A model generated the notes under the pieces. That model did not search any database, was not told where the DNA came from, and saw nothing but the letters and a program-made list of their open reading frames with translations. Below, piece by piece: positions 1 to 8,869 of a DNA stretch of 64,000 nt. Source of the DNA: Methanobrevibacter sp. (GTDB lineage: Archaea > Methanobacteriota > Methanobacteria > Methanobacteriales > Methanobacteriaceae); NCBI RefSeq assembly GCF_015062935.1, contig NZ_SUTM01000011.1:25872-89871 (forward strand). The letters are read 5' to 3'. A program made the position numbers and the translations under genes. The stretch's first letter is position 1, and every line of letters begins with the position of its first letter.

Positions 1-228
1 CAGAAATCACAGACTACTAGTTTCATCGATGTTGATATAAATAATGACGTTAGATTGCCAAATTTCATTAAATCTGCTTTGAAACCATTTTACAATGCAA
101 ATGAAGTTGTATTAACTACTGTAGTCGTTTCTGTCGAAAAAGATAAGGACGTTGGTAGATTTCAAAGCGTAGCTACATCTAATAAAATTTTCGTTATAGA
201 TTTTAAAGATATTGTAACGGAGGAATAA
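1..228 (+). CDS. C-terminal fragment of an unidentified protein
   Basis: An open frame runs from the first base to a TAA, giving 75 residues with no start in the window. The sequence is ordinary soluble protein in composition: it contains LPNFIKSALKPFY, then a beta-rich stretch (EVVLTTVVVSVEKD), and ends in DFKDIVTEE. The stop lies 2 bases before the ATG of the MreB-like gene, and its last codons (ACGGAGGAA) supply that gene's ribosome-binding site, so the two are very probably translated together. I do not recognise the family. Its place directly before an actin-like gene hints at an envelope or cytoskeletal role, which is only inference. Confidence 0.7.
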   Translation, partial: QKSQTTSFIDVDINNDVRLPNFIKSALKPFYNANEVVLTTVVVSVEKDKDVGRFQSVATSNKIFVIDFKDIVTEE

Positions 229-230
229 TC

Positions 231-1304
231 ATGAATATTTTTGGAAAAGATGAGGAAGAACCACAAATTGAAAATACCCGAGTCATTAGCAATAGTTTAG
301 GAATTGATTTAGGAACTTTAAACACTGTTATCGCAAAACCTTCTGGTGATAAATTTGATTTATATCAAATCCCATCAGTTGTTGCTGTGAAAAAAGATGA
401 CCCTTCAGAAGTTTTAGCTGTTGGTGAAGAAGCTAAAAGAATGCTTGGAAGAACTCCAGAGGATATTCTTGCAGTAAGACCTTTGAAAAAAGGAGTTATT
501 GAAAATGTTGTACAAGCACAAGCATTACTCATTAAAGCAATGCAAATTGGTATCAATGAGGGCGAAAGTGTTGGAAGAATAGTCATCGGTATTCCTGGTG
601 ATGCATCTGAAGTTGAAAAGAATGCTGCTGAAGAAATCGGCAGAAAAGCAGGTGCACAAAATATTTTGGTTATAAGTGAAGGTTTAGCTGCAGCTATTGG
701 TGCAGGTTTGCCTATTGCAGAACCGAATGGAACTATGGTTGTTGATATTGGTGCAGGATCAACTGATATTGTAATCATTTCCCTCGGCGGTATTAATGAT
801 ATTGAAACTGTTAGATGTGGTGGTGACGATATCGATAATAAAATCGTAGAGCTTGTTGCCGAAAAATATGATGTAGCTATTGGTATTCATGATGCAGAAT
901 CCGCAAAAATGGAAGTGGGTATGGTCCATTGTAGCGAACAAATTGAAAACTTAAGTGTTGAAGTTATTGGAAAATCTTTAGAAACTAACAGGCCTAAAAA
1001 AGTTGTTATTGATTCAATGTTGATTGCTGAAGCTGTTGAACCATATATGCAACAAATTATCGGTGGTTTAAATGTTATCTTGGAAAGATTATCTCCTGAA
1101 TTAATGATGGGTGTTTATAACAATGCCGTTGCTGTAGGTGGAACTTCCAGATTACGTGGAATTAAAGAAAGAATCTTTGATGAAATTGGAATTCCAATTG
1201 AAATCTCTGATGATCCAATGACTGTTGTTGCAAAAGGAACAGCTATTGTTGCTGCTGAACCTCTTGCGTTAGAACCTGAAGTCCGTCTCAGGGCTATGAA
1301 ATAA
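231..1304 (+). CDS. MreB/Hsp70-fold actin-like ATPase
   Basis: A 357-residue protein with the actin-superfamily nucleotide site: phosphate-1 loop GIDLGTLNT (residues 24-32), phosphate-2 loop DIGAGSTDI (172-180) and adenosine motif AVGGTSRLRG (301-310). The stretch EGLAAAIGAGLPI (150-162) is closer to MreB than to DnaK. The length matches bacterial MreB with a charged N-terminal leader of about 20 residues. MreB forms membrane-bound filaments that guide wall synthesis in rods; Methanobacteriales are wall-bearing (pseudomurein) archaea known to carry MreB homologues. GGAGG sits just upstream. RNase HII follows after a hairpin and T run. Family assignment is firm; the cellular role here is inferred. 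Confidence 0.85.
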   Translation: MNIFGKDEEEPQIENTRVISNSLGIDLGTLNTVIAKPSGDKFDLYQIPSVVAVKKDDPSEVLAVGEEAKRMLGRTPEDILAVRPLKKGVIENVVQAQALLIKAMQIGINEGESVGRIVIGIPGDASEVEKNAAEEIGRKAGAQNILVISEGLAAAIGAGLPIAEPNGTMVVDIGAGSTDIVIISLGGINDIETVRCGGDDIDNKIVELVAEKYDVAIGIHDAESAKMEVGMVHCSEQIENLSVEVIGKSLETNRPKKVVIDSMLIAEAVEPYMQQIIGGLNVILERLSPELMMGVYNNAVAVGGTSRLRGIKERIFDEIGIPIEISDDPMTVVAKGTAIVAAEPLALEPEVRLRAMK

Positions 1305-1333
1305 ATAAATTTTTATTTATTTCTCTTTTTTTT
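1303..1333 (+). terminator. hairpin plus T-run after the MreB-like gene
   Basis: AAATAAAT and ATTTATTT form a perfect 8-bp all-A/T stem around a TTTT loop, followed by CTC and eight Ts. It begins at the stop codon of the MreB-like gene. Archaeal termination mainly needs T-rich tracts, so the T run is probably the working part. Confidence 0.5.
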
Positions 1334-1343
1334 ATTGATTTTT

Positions 1344-1958
1344 ATGGATATTTTAGGTATTGATGAAGCAGGCAGAGGCTCTGTTTTAGGTCCCATGGTT
1401 ATTGCAGGTGTTGTTGTTCCTGAAAAAATGGAAAAAGTTTTAGAGCGTATGGGCGTTAAAGACTCTAAAAGATTAACTCCTAACAGGCGTACTATTCTGT
1501 CCCGTAAACTTAAAAAAATGTTTGATTATGAGATTGTTGTCATATCTGCTAGGGAAATTGATGAAATGCGAGCTGAAGGCATTAATCTTAATGAAATTGA
1601 GAAAAATGCCATGGAATCTATTTTGTTAAAAATCAAACCTGAAAAAGCTATTGTGGATGCAGTGGATGTTAAGGCCGAACGTTTCCAAAGCAATTTATGC
1701 AATGATACTGGCGTTAATGTTATTGCGGAACATAAGGCTGATGATAAATATATTGAAGTTAGTGCGGCTTCAATCATCGCTAAAGCAGAAAGAGATGATC
1801 AAATCGCACAAATTAATAAGGATTTTATTAAATCCGGTGGAATTGGTTCCGGTTATCCTTCAGATCCAAAAACAAAAGAGTTTTTAACCAATTATACTTA
1901 TGATGAGATGCCTGATTTTGTTAGAAGGTCTTGGGCAACTGTAGCTAAAATGAAATAA
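1344..1958 (+). CDS. rnhB: Ribonuclease HII
   Basis: A 204-residue RNase HII, which cuts the RNA strand of RNA-DNA hybrids and removes single ribonucleotides from DNA. Visible features are the N-terminal catalytic IDEAGRG motif (Asp7, Glu8), the KDSKRLTPNRR helix, the Asp of IVDAVDV, and HKADDKYIEVSAASIIAKAERD with the last acidic ligand. The C-terminal GSGYPSDPKTKEF motif is typical of archaeal enzymes. The frame can be opened 9 bases earlier by a TTG, but the ATG at 1344 gives the usual family N terminus (MDILGIDEAGRG). No strong ribosome site is visible. It stands alone between the MreB-like gene and the proton channel genes. Confidence 0.93.
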   Translation: MDILGIDEAGRGSVLGPMVIAGVVVPEKMEKVLERMGVKDSKRLTPNRRTILSRKLKKMFDYEIVVISAREIDEMRAEGINLNEIEKNAMESILLKIKPEKAIVDAVDVKAERFQSNLCNDTGVNVIAEHKADDKYIEVSAASIIAKAERDDQIAQINKDFIKSGGIGSGYPSDPKTKEFLTNYTYDEMPDFVRRSWATVAKMK

Positions 1959-2051
1959 TTTTTTTCATATATTTTAAACAATATTTAAGTATATGAATTA
2001 ATAAAACTATTTTTATAAACTTTTTAAATTTAAATGGATAAGAGGATAAAA

Positions 2052-2891
2052 ATGATTATTGAATATATTGGTCCATTTCTTGATGGTATTGTAGATATTT
2101 TCACTCAAGGGGGAATTATTACATATATCATTCTTTTTATTGGTATTTATGGTTTAGTTATTTCAATAAGAAAGATTGCTTATCTTAGGAAAATTAGTAG
2201 AGTAGATACTACTGAGATTTTTGGGGTTGTAACCGCATCCATGGAAAGGGGTGGAGCTGTAGAAGCTTTAAAACAAATTAATGGATTTAAAAACCCTATC
2301 TCCAAGATTATTTCTGAAACTTTAAAAATCGGATATAAAAATAAAACTGAAGTTGAGGAAAGTATGGAACAAATCTTCATTGTTGAAGTGGCGAAAATGA
2401 CAAAAGGATTAAGTACTATTAAAACTATCACTGAGTTGGCTCCGTTTTTAGGTTTGATAGGTACTGTTATTGGTATTTGGATGACATTCAAGTCCCTTGG
2501 TGTCCATCCTGATTCTGCAGCTATGGCTGAAGGTATTTACGTTGCTTTAACAACTACTATTATGGGGCTTCTAGTTGCAATTATTCTATTGCCAATTTAT
2601 TCTTATATTCAAGATCTCATTGATGCCGAAATGGACAAAATCGAGTTAGCTACAAAAATGACCAATTGGGGATTTGCTGTAGTTAAAGTTAGAGTTGATT
2701 CTAATGTGGAATGCGCACTTGATGCTTTACAGGAAGCTGAAGGTGTTGTTAATACAAGATTAATTTCGGATCCTTACGCCAATATTAAGGTTTCTTTTAA
2801 ACCTAGTATGTTGGATAAGAGTATTTCGAATATTATTTTAGAGAAATGTAATGTTAATGCTGAAATTACTGAAAGTAAATTAAAACAATAG
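2052..2891 (+). CDS. ExbB/TolQ/MotA-family proton channel protein
   Basis: A 279-residue integral membrane protein of the MotA/TolQ/ExbB family, which with its ExbD partner couples proton flow to mechanical work. Three membrane segments are visible: GIITYIILFIGIYGLVI near residues 20-38, APFLGLIGTVIGIWM near 130-147, and ALTTTIMGLLVAIILLPIY near 165-185. The second carries the PFLGLxGTVxG signature. After the last helix there are about 85 more residues with a beta-alpha-beta-beta-alpha-beta look (VVKVRVDSNVECALDALQEA onward), longer than standard ExbB. An ATG at 2034 also opens the frame, but AGAGG at 2041-2045 favours 2052. The ExbD gene follows after 8 bases. Confidence 0.85.
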   Translation: MIIEYIGPFLDGIVDIFTQGGIITYIILFIGIYGLVISIRKIAYLRKISRVDTTEIFGVVTASMERGGAVEALKQINGFKNPISKIISETLKIGYKNKTEVEESMEQIFIVEVAKMTKGLSTIKTITELAPFLGLIGTVIGIWMTFKSLGVHPDSAAMAEGIYVALTTTIMGLLVAIILLPIYSYIQDLIDAEMDKIELATKMTNWGFAVVKVRVDSNVECALDALQEAEGVVNTRLISDPYANIKVSFKPSMLDKSISNIILEKCNVNAEITESKLKQ

Positions 2892-2899
2892 GTGATTAG

Positions 2900-3313
2900 A
2901 TGGCTATTGATGTTAAAAGGCATAAAAAGAAAGTTTTAAGTCAAAAACCAAGTATCAATTTAGTTCCTTTCATTGATATTCTTTTCACAATAATGATTTT
3001 TTTAGTTGTTACAAGTAATTTTTCAGCTACTGATGTTCAAACTGATGATTCTGATGTTGCTTCTGATGCTACTGGAAAACCAAACGTCACTGATGTTTCT
3101 GGAGACCAGGAGTATTACATTGTACCTGTCGCAAATTTGCATAAGGTTACAGTAAATGGTCAGGATAGATCCGATGCAATCTCGGGAGGAGCTGTCGGTG
3201 TTCAAGCTAAGGTAATTGACCAAGGTCAAGTTTCAATTAGGCCAGGTGAAATTGTGATTACAACACCGCCTGACATATCCGTACAACAGGCAGTTCAACG
3301 TCCGGAGTTATAA
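2900..3313 (+). CDS. ExbD/TolR-family protein
   Basis: A 137-residue single-pass protein with a short basic cytoplasmic tail (KRHKKK), then SINLVPFIDILFTIMIFLVV (residues 18-37), the family's one membrane helix. Asp26 in PFIDILF is the proton-carrying residue. The outer part is Asp-, Val- and Gln-rich and about 95 residues long, ending without an obvious peptidoglycan- or TonB-binding motif, as expected in a cell with pseudomurein and no outer membrane. It is translated right after the ExbB gene with GGTGAT as ribosome site. The pair is the stator-like unit; the partner protein it drives is not in this window. Confidence 0.85.
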   Translation: MAIDVKRHKKKVLSQKPSINLVPFIDILFTIMIFLVVTSNFSATDVQTDDSDVASDATGKPNVTDVSGDQEYYIVPVANLHKVTVNGQDRSDAISGGAVGVQAKVIDQGQVSIRPGEIVITTPPDISVQQAVQRPEL

Positions 3314-3331
3314 CTTAGGGGGAAAATTAAA

Positions 3332-3958
3332 GTGTATACTGGTAGAATTTTATCAACAGGGATGAATAGTGATGGTAAACCTTTTGTAGCATATCGTGTT
3401 TCAAGCAGATCATTTCCAAATAGGCAATGCTTAAAATTCGAAAATCGCGCTGCAATTGTTCCAAAGGAAGGTTTTGAAAAGGACATTTATGAGAACACCT
3501 ATATCACATATAACTGTATCCGTATTGTTAGGGATATGGCCATTGTATCTAATGGTTCTCATACTGATGTTATAGCAGATAAGATAGCTTTAGGAATGAA
3601 TATTAAAGATGCAATTGCATATTCATTGCTTACCATGGATTATGAAAAGGATGATTATCATACTCCTAGGATTGCTGCTGTTGTCACATCAACAAATAAG
3701 AAAGATGAATATGGCTGTTATGTAGGAATTGCAAACGATAAAAAATTATTGGTTGAGCAAATTCCATATGGTGATGCGGTTTTCATTTCAACATATGGAA
3801 GCCAAGTACATGACTTAGTTGAATTTAATGCTAAAACTGCTACAGAATCTGCTAAATTTATTTTTGATGAAGGTACTTTTGCTAATTATAAAAAGCCAGT
3901 AACTTCCTGTGCAGCAGTTTTCAATGGAGAATGGACAATAGATGTCTATAATCCATAA
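3332..3958 (+). CDS. purO: Archaeal IMP cyclohydrolase (PurO)
   Basis: A 208-residue protein of the archaeal PurO family, which closes FAICAR to IMP, the last step of purine synthesis, and replaces the PurH cyclohydrolase domain. Recognised by the family N terminus with [11 protein letters not shown] (residues 21-31), the central [13 protein letters not shown] block, and the late TPRIAAVV and VGIAND stretches. Length matches the family (about 200 residues). The start is GTG, 18 bases after the ExbD stop, with AGGGGGA upstream, so it may be read from the same transcript as the ExbB/ExbD genes. T-rich sequence follows the stop. Confidence 0.9.
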   Translation: MYTGRILSTGMNSDGKPFVAYRVSSRSFPNRQCLKFENRAAIVPKEGFEKDIYENTYITYNCIRIVRDMAIVSNGSHTDVIADKIALGMNIKDAIAYSLLTMDYEKDDYHTPRIAAVVTSTNKKDEYGCYVGIANDKKLLVEQIPYGDAVFISTYGSQVHDLVEFNAKTATESAKFIFDEGTFANYKKPVTSCAAVFNGEWTIDVYNP

Positions 3959-3959
3959 T

Positions 3960-3982
3960 TTATTTTTTTTTAATTTTTTTTA
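3960..3982 (+). terminator. T-rich tract after purO
   Basis: Two runs of eight Ts, broken by AA, lie directly after the purO stop and before the cofE ribosome site. There is no hairpin. This is the T-rich type of terminator common in archaea, and it suggests that cofE begins a new transcript. Confidence 0.35.
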
Positions 3983-3991
3983 GATGATATT

Positions 3992-4756
3992 ATGACAATT
4001 GAATTGATAGGTTTAGAGAATATTCCAATTGTTAATGATAAGGATGACATTTCTCTCATTATTAAAGATGCAATTAACAAACAGGGATGTTCCATTAATC
4101 ATGGAGACATAATTCTTATTGCAGAAACTTTAATTTCAAAATCTGAAGGAAATTTCATCAGATTGGACGATTTAACTCCTTCACAGGAAGCTTTAGATTT
4201 GGCCAAAAAGGCTAACAAAGACCCTAAACTTGTGGAAGCGATTTTACAGGAATCAAACGAGGTTATTAAAGTTGGTCCCAGTTTCATCATCACAGAAACC
4301 AAACACGGTTTTGTCTGTGCAAATGCCGGTATAGATGAATCTAATGCTGATGAAGGTCTTGCCACTCCAATGCCGGTTAATGCAGATAAATCTGCTTTTG
4401 AAATTCGTGAATATTTGGAAAAGGAATTTGGCCAGGAAATAGCTGTTATAATTACTGATACCCAGGGAAGGGCATTCAGATTTGGAGCTATTGGAACTGC
4501 GATAGGCTGTTCAGGTATTTCCCCACTTTGGAGGAGAGTTGGTGAAAAAGATTTATATGGTCGTGAACTTGAAACCACTGAAATTGCAACTGCTGATGAA
4601 CTTTCTGCCGCAGCATCTCTTGTTATGGGGCAGGCTGATGAAGGTTTGCCTGTTGTAATAATTCGAGGATTTGACAGTTTTGACCAATTGAGAAATACTG
4701 ACTCAAATATTGATGAGTTACTGATGCCTAAAGAATTTGATGTATTTAGAAAATAG
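3992..4756 (+). CDS. cofE: Coenzyme F420-0:L-glutamate ligase
   Basis: A 254-residue CofE, the GTP-dependent ligase that adds the first and second L-glutamate to F420-0. The family core is plain: [19 protein letters not shown] (residues 38-56), [17 protein letters not shown], the [23 protein letters not shown] block and [30 protein letters not shown]. The length matches the stand-alone archaeal enzyme, without the nitroreductase domain of actinobacterial FbiB. The cofD gene starts 8 bases after its stop behind GGTGT, so the two F420 enzymes form an operon, with arfA next in line. F420 is the central hydride carrier of methanogenesis in this group. Confidence 0.95.
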   Translation: MTIELIGLENIPIVNDKDDISLIIKDAINKQGCSINHGDIILIAETLISKSEGNFIRLDDLTPSQEALDLAKKANKDPKLVEAILQESNEVIKVGPSFIITETKHGFVCANAGIDESNADEGLATPMPVNADKSAFEIREYLEKEFGQEIAVIITDTQGRAFRFGAIGTAIGCSGISPLWRRVGEKDLYGRELETTEIATADELSAAASLVMGQADEGLPVVIIRGFDSFDQLRNTDSNIDELLMPKEFDVFRK

Positions 4757-4764
4757 GTGTAAAA

Positions 4765-5670
4765 ATGATTACTGTGTTATCCGGAGGGACAGGAACTCCA
4801 AAATTACTGCAAGGATTAAAAGAAATTGTTGACCCAAGTGAATTAAATATTATAGTCAATACTTTGGAAAATGATTATTTTTCAGGTGTTTATGTATCAG
4901 CGGACATTGATACAGTTTTATATACCATGGCGGACTTGATCAACGATGAGTTTTGGTACGGAATTAAGGGAGACACATTCATCACTCATGAACGCTTAAA
5001 GGAAATAGGTTGTCCTGAACTGTTAAGAATTGGTGATAAAGACAGGGCAACAAAAATACAGAAAACATTGTTGATTGAGAAGTACGGTCTGAAAAAAGCC
5101 TGTCAAATTCAGGCGGAAAATATGGGTCTTGCATGTAAAGTCATTCCTATGAGTGAACAGGACTCCGATATTAAGATAATTACCGATATCGGTGAGCTGG
5201 AATTTCATGATTTCTTAATTAAACATCAACAGGAACCTGAAGTTCTTGATGTAAAGTTTTCAAAGGTTTTGCCTGCTGATGGTGTTATTGATGCTATAAA
5301 CAATTCTGATGCAGTAATTATCGGACCATCAAATCCAATTACTTCAATTTTACCGATATTGTCCATGGAAGGGGTGCGAGAAGCATTAAAAAATACATAT
5401 GTTATAGCGGTATCTCCTATTATCGGTTCTGATTCCGTCAGTGGTCCTGCAAGTAAATTCATGAAAGCATTGGATATTGATGTTTCATCAGTAGGTGTGG
5501 CCACATTGTATAAAGATTTTTTAGATAATATTGTAATCGACAATGAAGATGTTAATTTAGAACAGGAATTAAATCAAATAATTAATAAGGTAACAATTAC
5601 AAATACTATAATGAATAATTTAGGTGTTAAAAAAAATTTAGCACAATTGATTATAGATAGTATTCCTTAA
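4765..5670 (+). CDS. cofD: 2-phospho-L-lactate transferase
   Basis: A 301-residue CofD, which transfers the activated 2-phospholactyl (or related) group to Fo and makes F420-0. Key features are the N-terminal nucleotide/Fo-binding loop [12 protein letters not shown] (residues 4-15), [22 protein letters not shown] with the Asp residues that hold the metal, and the C-terminal [16 protein letters not shown] and [17 protein letters not shown] blocks. It sits between cofE and arfA with gaps of 8 and 20 bases, so substrate supply (ArfA, toward Fo and flavin) and the last two F420 steps are grouped on one transcript. Confidence 0.95.
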   Translation: MITVLSGGTGTPKLLQGLKEIVDPSELNIIVNTLENDYFSGVYVSADIDTVLYTMADLINDEFWYGIKGDTFITHERLKEIGCPELLRIGDKDRATKIQKTLLIEKYGLKKACQIQAENMGLACKVIPMSEQDSDIKIITDIGELEFHDFLIKHQQEPEVLDVKFSKVLPADGVIDAINNSDAVIIGPSNPITSILPILSMEGVREALKNTYVIAVSPIIGSDSVSGPASKFMKALDIDVSSVGVATLYKDFLDNIVIDNEDVNLEQELNQIINKVTITNTIMNNLGVKKNLAQLIIDSIP

Positions 5671-5690
5671 TATTGAGGGGCGGTTATTCA

Positions 5691-6452
5691 ATGATACAAA
5701 TGACATTAATACAAATTGACAATTATGGACCTTGGACTGTAACTCCAAGACCAAGAACTGAATCTGATTTACAAATGCTTCAAGCAAATTTATTTGCTGA
5801 TTTAAATAATCATTTTGGTAATAAAAAAGGATTAGTTTTCTTCACAAGATTTGATAATTTGCTTGCTGTTTCAAATGGACTCAATGAAGAAGACCATTTA
5901 AGAATTCAAAGATCAATTAGAAATAGGTATCCTATTACTGTTAGTATGGGAGTAGGTGCTGCAGAAACTCCGCATGAAGCCCAAAAATTAGCTACAATTG
6001 CTTTACAAAAAGCAGGAAGCGCACAATCTGGAGAAAGAAAAGAGATTTTAGCTATTGATAGTTTAGTCAGTGAAGAAGACAGCTTTGTTCAAGCAGCGCA
6101 CATTGATATTAACAGCGTTACAGAAACCTTAACCGATATTGAATCTGCTTTTGATACAAGTTTCATGGTTAATAAAGCTCAACATTACTTAATGACAAAA
6201 TTAATTAAAAAAGGAGCATTATTATTCTTCATCGGTGGAGATAATTTCATGTCCCCATGTAACGGACTTTCAGAAAAAGAAATTGAAGATATCATGGTTG
6301 AAATTGATGAAGAAATTGGAATTAAACTTAAGGCAGGTATCGGCAGAGGTAAAAATGCTGAAGATGCAGCATATATGGCTGATATTGGTCTTGAAGAAAT
6401 TCGTGCCCATAACAATGAAATGTGGACTTGGGTAGTTGAAAAAGAATACTGA
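5691..6452 (+). CDS. arfA: GTP cyclohydrolase III
   Basis: A 253-residue archaeal GTP cyclohydrolase III, which opens the GTP imidazole ring to the formylamino-pyrimidine from which riboflavin and the deazaflavin Fo are made. The family N terminus is clear ([18 protein letters not shown], residues 7-24). Two repeats of a nucleotide-cyclase-like fold follow, each holding a [13 protein letters not shown] or [13 protein letters not shown] strand. The open frame extends 18 bases upstream to a TTG, but that TTG overlaps the ribosome site GAGGGG, so the ATG at 5691 is used. It lies directly after cofD, which fits its role in F420 precursor supply. Confidence 0.93.
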   Translation: MIQMTLIQIDNYGPWTVTPRPRTESDLQMLQANLFADLNNHFGNKKGLVFFTRFDNLLAVSNGLNEEDHLRIQRSIRNRYPITVSMGVGAAETPHEAQKLATIALQKAGSAQSGERKEILAIDSLVSEEDSFVQAAHIDINSVTETLTDIESAFDTSFMVNKAQHYLMTKLIKKGALLFFIGGDNFMSPCNGLSEKEIEDIMVEIDEEIGIKLKAGIGRGKNAEDAAYMADIGLEEIRAHNNEMWTWVVEKEY

Positions 6453-6460
6453 GGAGTATT

Positions 6461-7192
6461 ATGCTTAAAGTAGTTGCGCCTATGGCCGGAATAACTGACA
6501 GTACTTTTTTAAATAAGGTTATTCCGTATGGTTTTGATGTAGCTACTTTGGGAGGATATAGTTTAGATGCTCCTACAATTGAAGCAAGCAATAAGATAAT
6601 TCAGAGGGGCAGGAAAGAATTCCATTTTCCTCTTGATGAAATTTTTTCCCATATTGAAAAGGAAGTTGCTTCAATCAAATCTATGCATAAGGATGTAAAA
6701 GTATCTGCAAATGTACGGTCAACAACTCCGCAGCCAATAATTGAAGTTGGAAAAATTAATGGATTGGATATTGTTGAAATTAACTGTCATTGTCGTCAAG
6801 AAGAAATTATAGCCATTGGTTGTGGCCAAGAAATGTTAAAAAGGGACGATTTGGGTAATTTCATATCTAAAATTGTCAATAATGTTGACTGTGAGGTTTC
6901 AGTAAAAATCAGAGCTAATGTCGATGGAGTTAATACTCTTGACATAGCTAAGATTATTGAAGATGCAGGTGCTGATTATTTGCATATTGATGCTATGAAA
7001 AAAGGAGTGTTTGACGCTGATTATAATCTTTTAAAAAGTGTCTGTGATTGTTCTGATATTAAAGTCATTGGAAATAATTCAGTAAACTCTAGTGAAAATG
7101 TTAAAAAAATGATTAATACTGGAGTTTATGGGTTTTCAATAGCTCGTGCGGTTATTTCAGGGAATTTAGATTTTAATATTGCTAATTTTTGA
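6461..7192 (+). CDS. Dus-like TIM-barrel protein of unknown function
   Basis: A 243-residue TIM-barrel protein related to tRNA-dihydrouridine synthases and of the small archaeal family (NifR3-related) that I recall next to GTP cyclohydrolase III in other methanogens. The start APMAGITDSTFLNKV resembles the Dus flavin-binding strand. Later blocks are VEINCHCRQEEIIAIGCGQEML, VSVKIRANVDGVNTLDIAKIIEDAGADYLHID and KVIGNNSVNSSENVKKM. It is much shorter than real Dus enzymes (about 320 residues), and the tRNA-binding C-terminal domain is missing. It follows arfA by 8 bases behind GAGGAG. A flavin-dependent step near F420 or flavin metabolism is possible but unproven. Confidence 0.75.
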   Translation: MLKVVAPMAGITDSTFLNKVIPYGFDVATLGGYSLDAPTIEASNKIIQRGRKEFHFPLDEIFSHIEKEVASIKSMHKDVKVSANVRSTTPQPIIEVGKINGLDIVEINCHCRQEEIIAIGCGQEMLKRDDLGNFISKIVNNVDCEVSVKIRANVDGVNTLDIAKIIEDAGADYLHIDAMKKGVFDADYNLLKSVCDCSDIKVIGNNSVNSSENVKKMINTGVYGFSIARAVISGNLDFNIANF

Positions 7193-7264
7193 TATTTTAA
7201 AACAATTGTTATTAGAAAGTATTATTAATCATTTAGAATAAACATTATCTTAATAGGTGATTTC

Positions 7265-8863
7265 ATGGATTTTATAACTCTTAAGAATATTACAAAAACA
7301 TTTGACGGTGTTGATGTTCTTAAAGATATTAACTTAAAGATTAATGAAGGAGAGACTTTAGGAATTTTAGGACGTAGTGGTAGTGGAAAATCTGTTTTAA
7401 TAAATATGCTAAGGGGTACTTTAGATTATAAACCTGACGCTGGTCAAATTATAATGAACCTTGCTGTTTGTCCGGATTGTTTGGCTGTTGATTCTCCATC
7501 CCACGTTGGTGAAAAATGTAGCTGTGGCGGAACATTAGAACAGCAAGAAATTGATTTTTATAACTGTGACAGAAAATTATTTTCAAGTATTAAAAGAAGA
7601 ATTTCCATCATGCTTCAACGTAACTTCGCTTTATATGATGAAGAAACTGTTATTGAGAATGTTTTAAGAGCGATGGGCGATGAAATTGAATATGATGAAA
7701 AAATCTATTTTGCATTAGAACTGCTTGAAATGGTTCAAATGAACCACAGGATTACTCACATTGCTCGTGATTTAAGTGGTGGGGAAAAACAAAGAGTAGT
7801 ATTGGCAAGACAATTGGCTAAAAATCCAATGATGTTTTTAGCTGATGAACCTACTGGTACTTTAGACCCACAAACAGCAGTAAAACTTCACAATACCTTA
7901 AAAGAAGGTGTGAAAGATGAAGGAATTACTATGCTGATTACCTCCCACTGGCCGGAAGTAATGATTGAACTTGCAGATGAGGTAATCTGGTTGGAACATG
8001 GTGAAATTAAAGAACAAGGTGAACCTCAAACTGTTGTTGATCATTTTATGGAAACTGTTCCAGTTCCTAAAAAGCCTGAAATCCCTGAATTCGGTGAACC
8101 TGAAGTTGTGATTGAAGATGTTAAAAAACATTATTATTCAATTGAAAGAGGAGTAGTTAAAGCTGTAGACGGCGTTAATTTAACAATCAATAAAGAAGAA
8201 ATTTTCGGTATCGTTGGTTTAAGCGGTTCTGGAAAAACTACAACCACCCGTATGCTTATGGGATTAACCGAACCAAGTAGCGGTAAAATCGATATCAAAC
8301 TTGGTGATGAATGGATTGACATGACAAAAGTTGGTCCTTTAAACCGTGGAAGAATCATGCCTTATATCGGTTTATTACATCAGGAATATTCTTTATATCC
8401 TCACAGGACTATTTTAGGAAACTTAACCGATGCAATCAGTTTAAATCTGCCTGCTGAATTTGGTAAAATTAAAGCTATTCATGCATTAACAACAGTCGGA
8501 TTTTCTGATGAAGTTGCAGTAACTATTCTTGATAAATACCCTGACCAGTTAAGTGTAGGGGAAAAACACAGGGTTGCTCTTGCTCAGGTATTAATTAAAG
8601 AACCTAAACTCATTGTTTTAGATGAACCAACAGGTACTATGGACCCTATTACAAGAGTAATTGTTACCGATTCCATCCTTAAAGCTCGTGCAGAATTAGA
8701 ACAAACTTTCATTATCGTTTCTCACGATATGGACTTTGTTTTAGATGTTTGTGACAGGGCAGCTTTAATGAGGGGAGGAAAATTATTGGATATCGGTACT
8801 CCTGAAGAAATTGTACAGCAATTAACTCCAGATGAAAAAGAAGATATGCTTAAAGACAGATAA
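7265..8863 (+). CDS. atwA: Methyl-coenzyme M reductase system component A2
   Basis: A 532-residue protein with two ABC ATPase domains in one chain and no membrane part. It is component A2, the ATP carrier used in reductive activation of the nickel cofactor of methyl-CoM reductase. Domain 1 has Walker A GRSGSGKS (36-43), signature LSGGEKQR and Walker [12 protein letters not shown]. Domain 2 has [17 protein letters not shown] and [12 protein letters not shown]. Domain 1 carries a cysteine-rich insert (Cys69, 72, 85, 87, 101) in place of the usual loop, suggesting a bound zinc or Fe-S centre. The start has AGGTGA upstream. It ends 6 bases from the convergent protease gene. Confidence 0.95.
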   Translation: MDFITLKNITKTFDGVDVLKDINLKINEGETLGILGRSGSGKSVLINMLRGTLDYKPDAGQIIMNLAVCPDCLAVDSPSHVGEKCSCGGTLEQQEIDFYNCDRKLFSSIKRRISIMLQRNFALYDEETVIENVLRAMGDEIEYDEKIYFALELLEMVQMNHRITHIARDLSGGEKQRVVLARQLAKNPMMFLADEPTGTLDPQTAVKLHNTLKEGVKDEGITMLITSHWPEVMIELADEVIWLEHGEIKEQGEPQTVVDHFMETVPVPKKPEIPEFGEPEVVIEDVKKHYYSIERGVVKAVDGVNLTINKEEIFGIVGLSGSGKTTTTRMLMGLTEPSSGKIDIKLGDEWIDMTKVGPLNRGRIMPYIGLLHQEYSLYPHRTILGNLTDAISLNLPAEFGKIKAIHALTTVGFSDEVAVTILDKYPDQLSVGEKHRVALAQVLIKEPKLIVLDEPTGTMDPITRVIVTDSILKARAELEQTFIIVSHDMDFVLDVCDRAALMRGGKLLDIGTPEEIVQQLTPDEKEDMLKDR

Positions 8864-8869
8864 GTCTTC

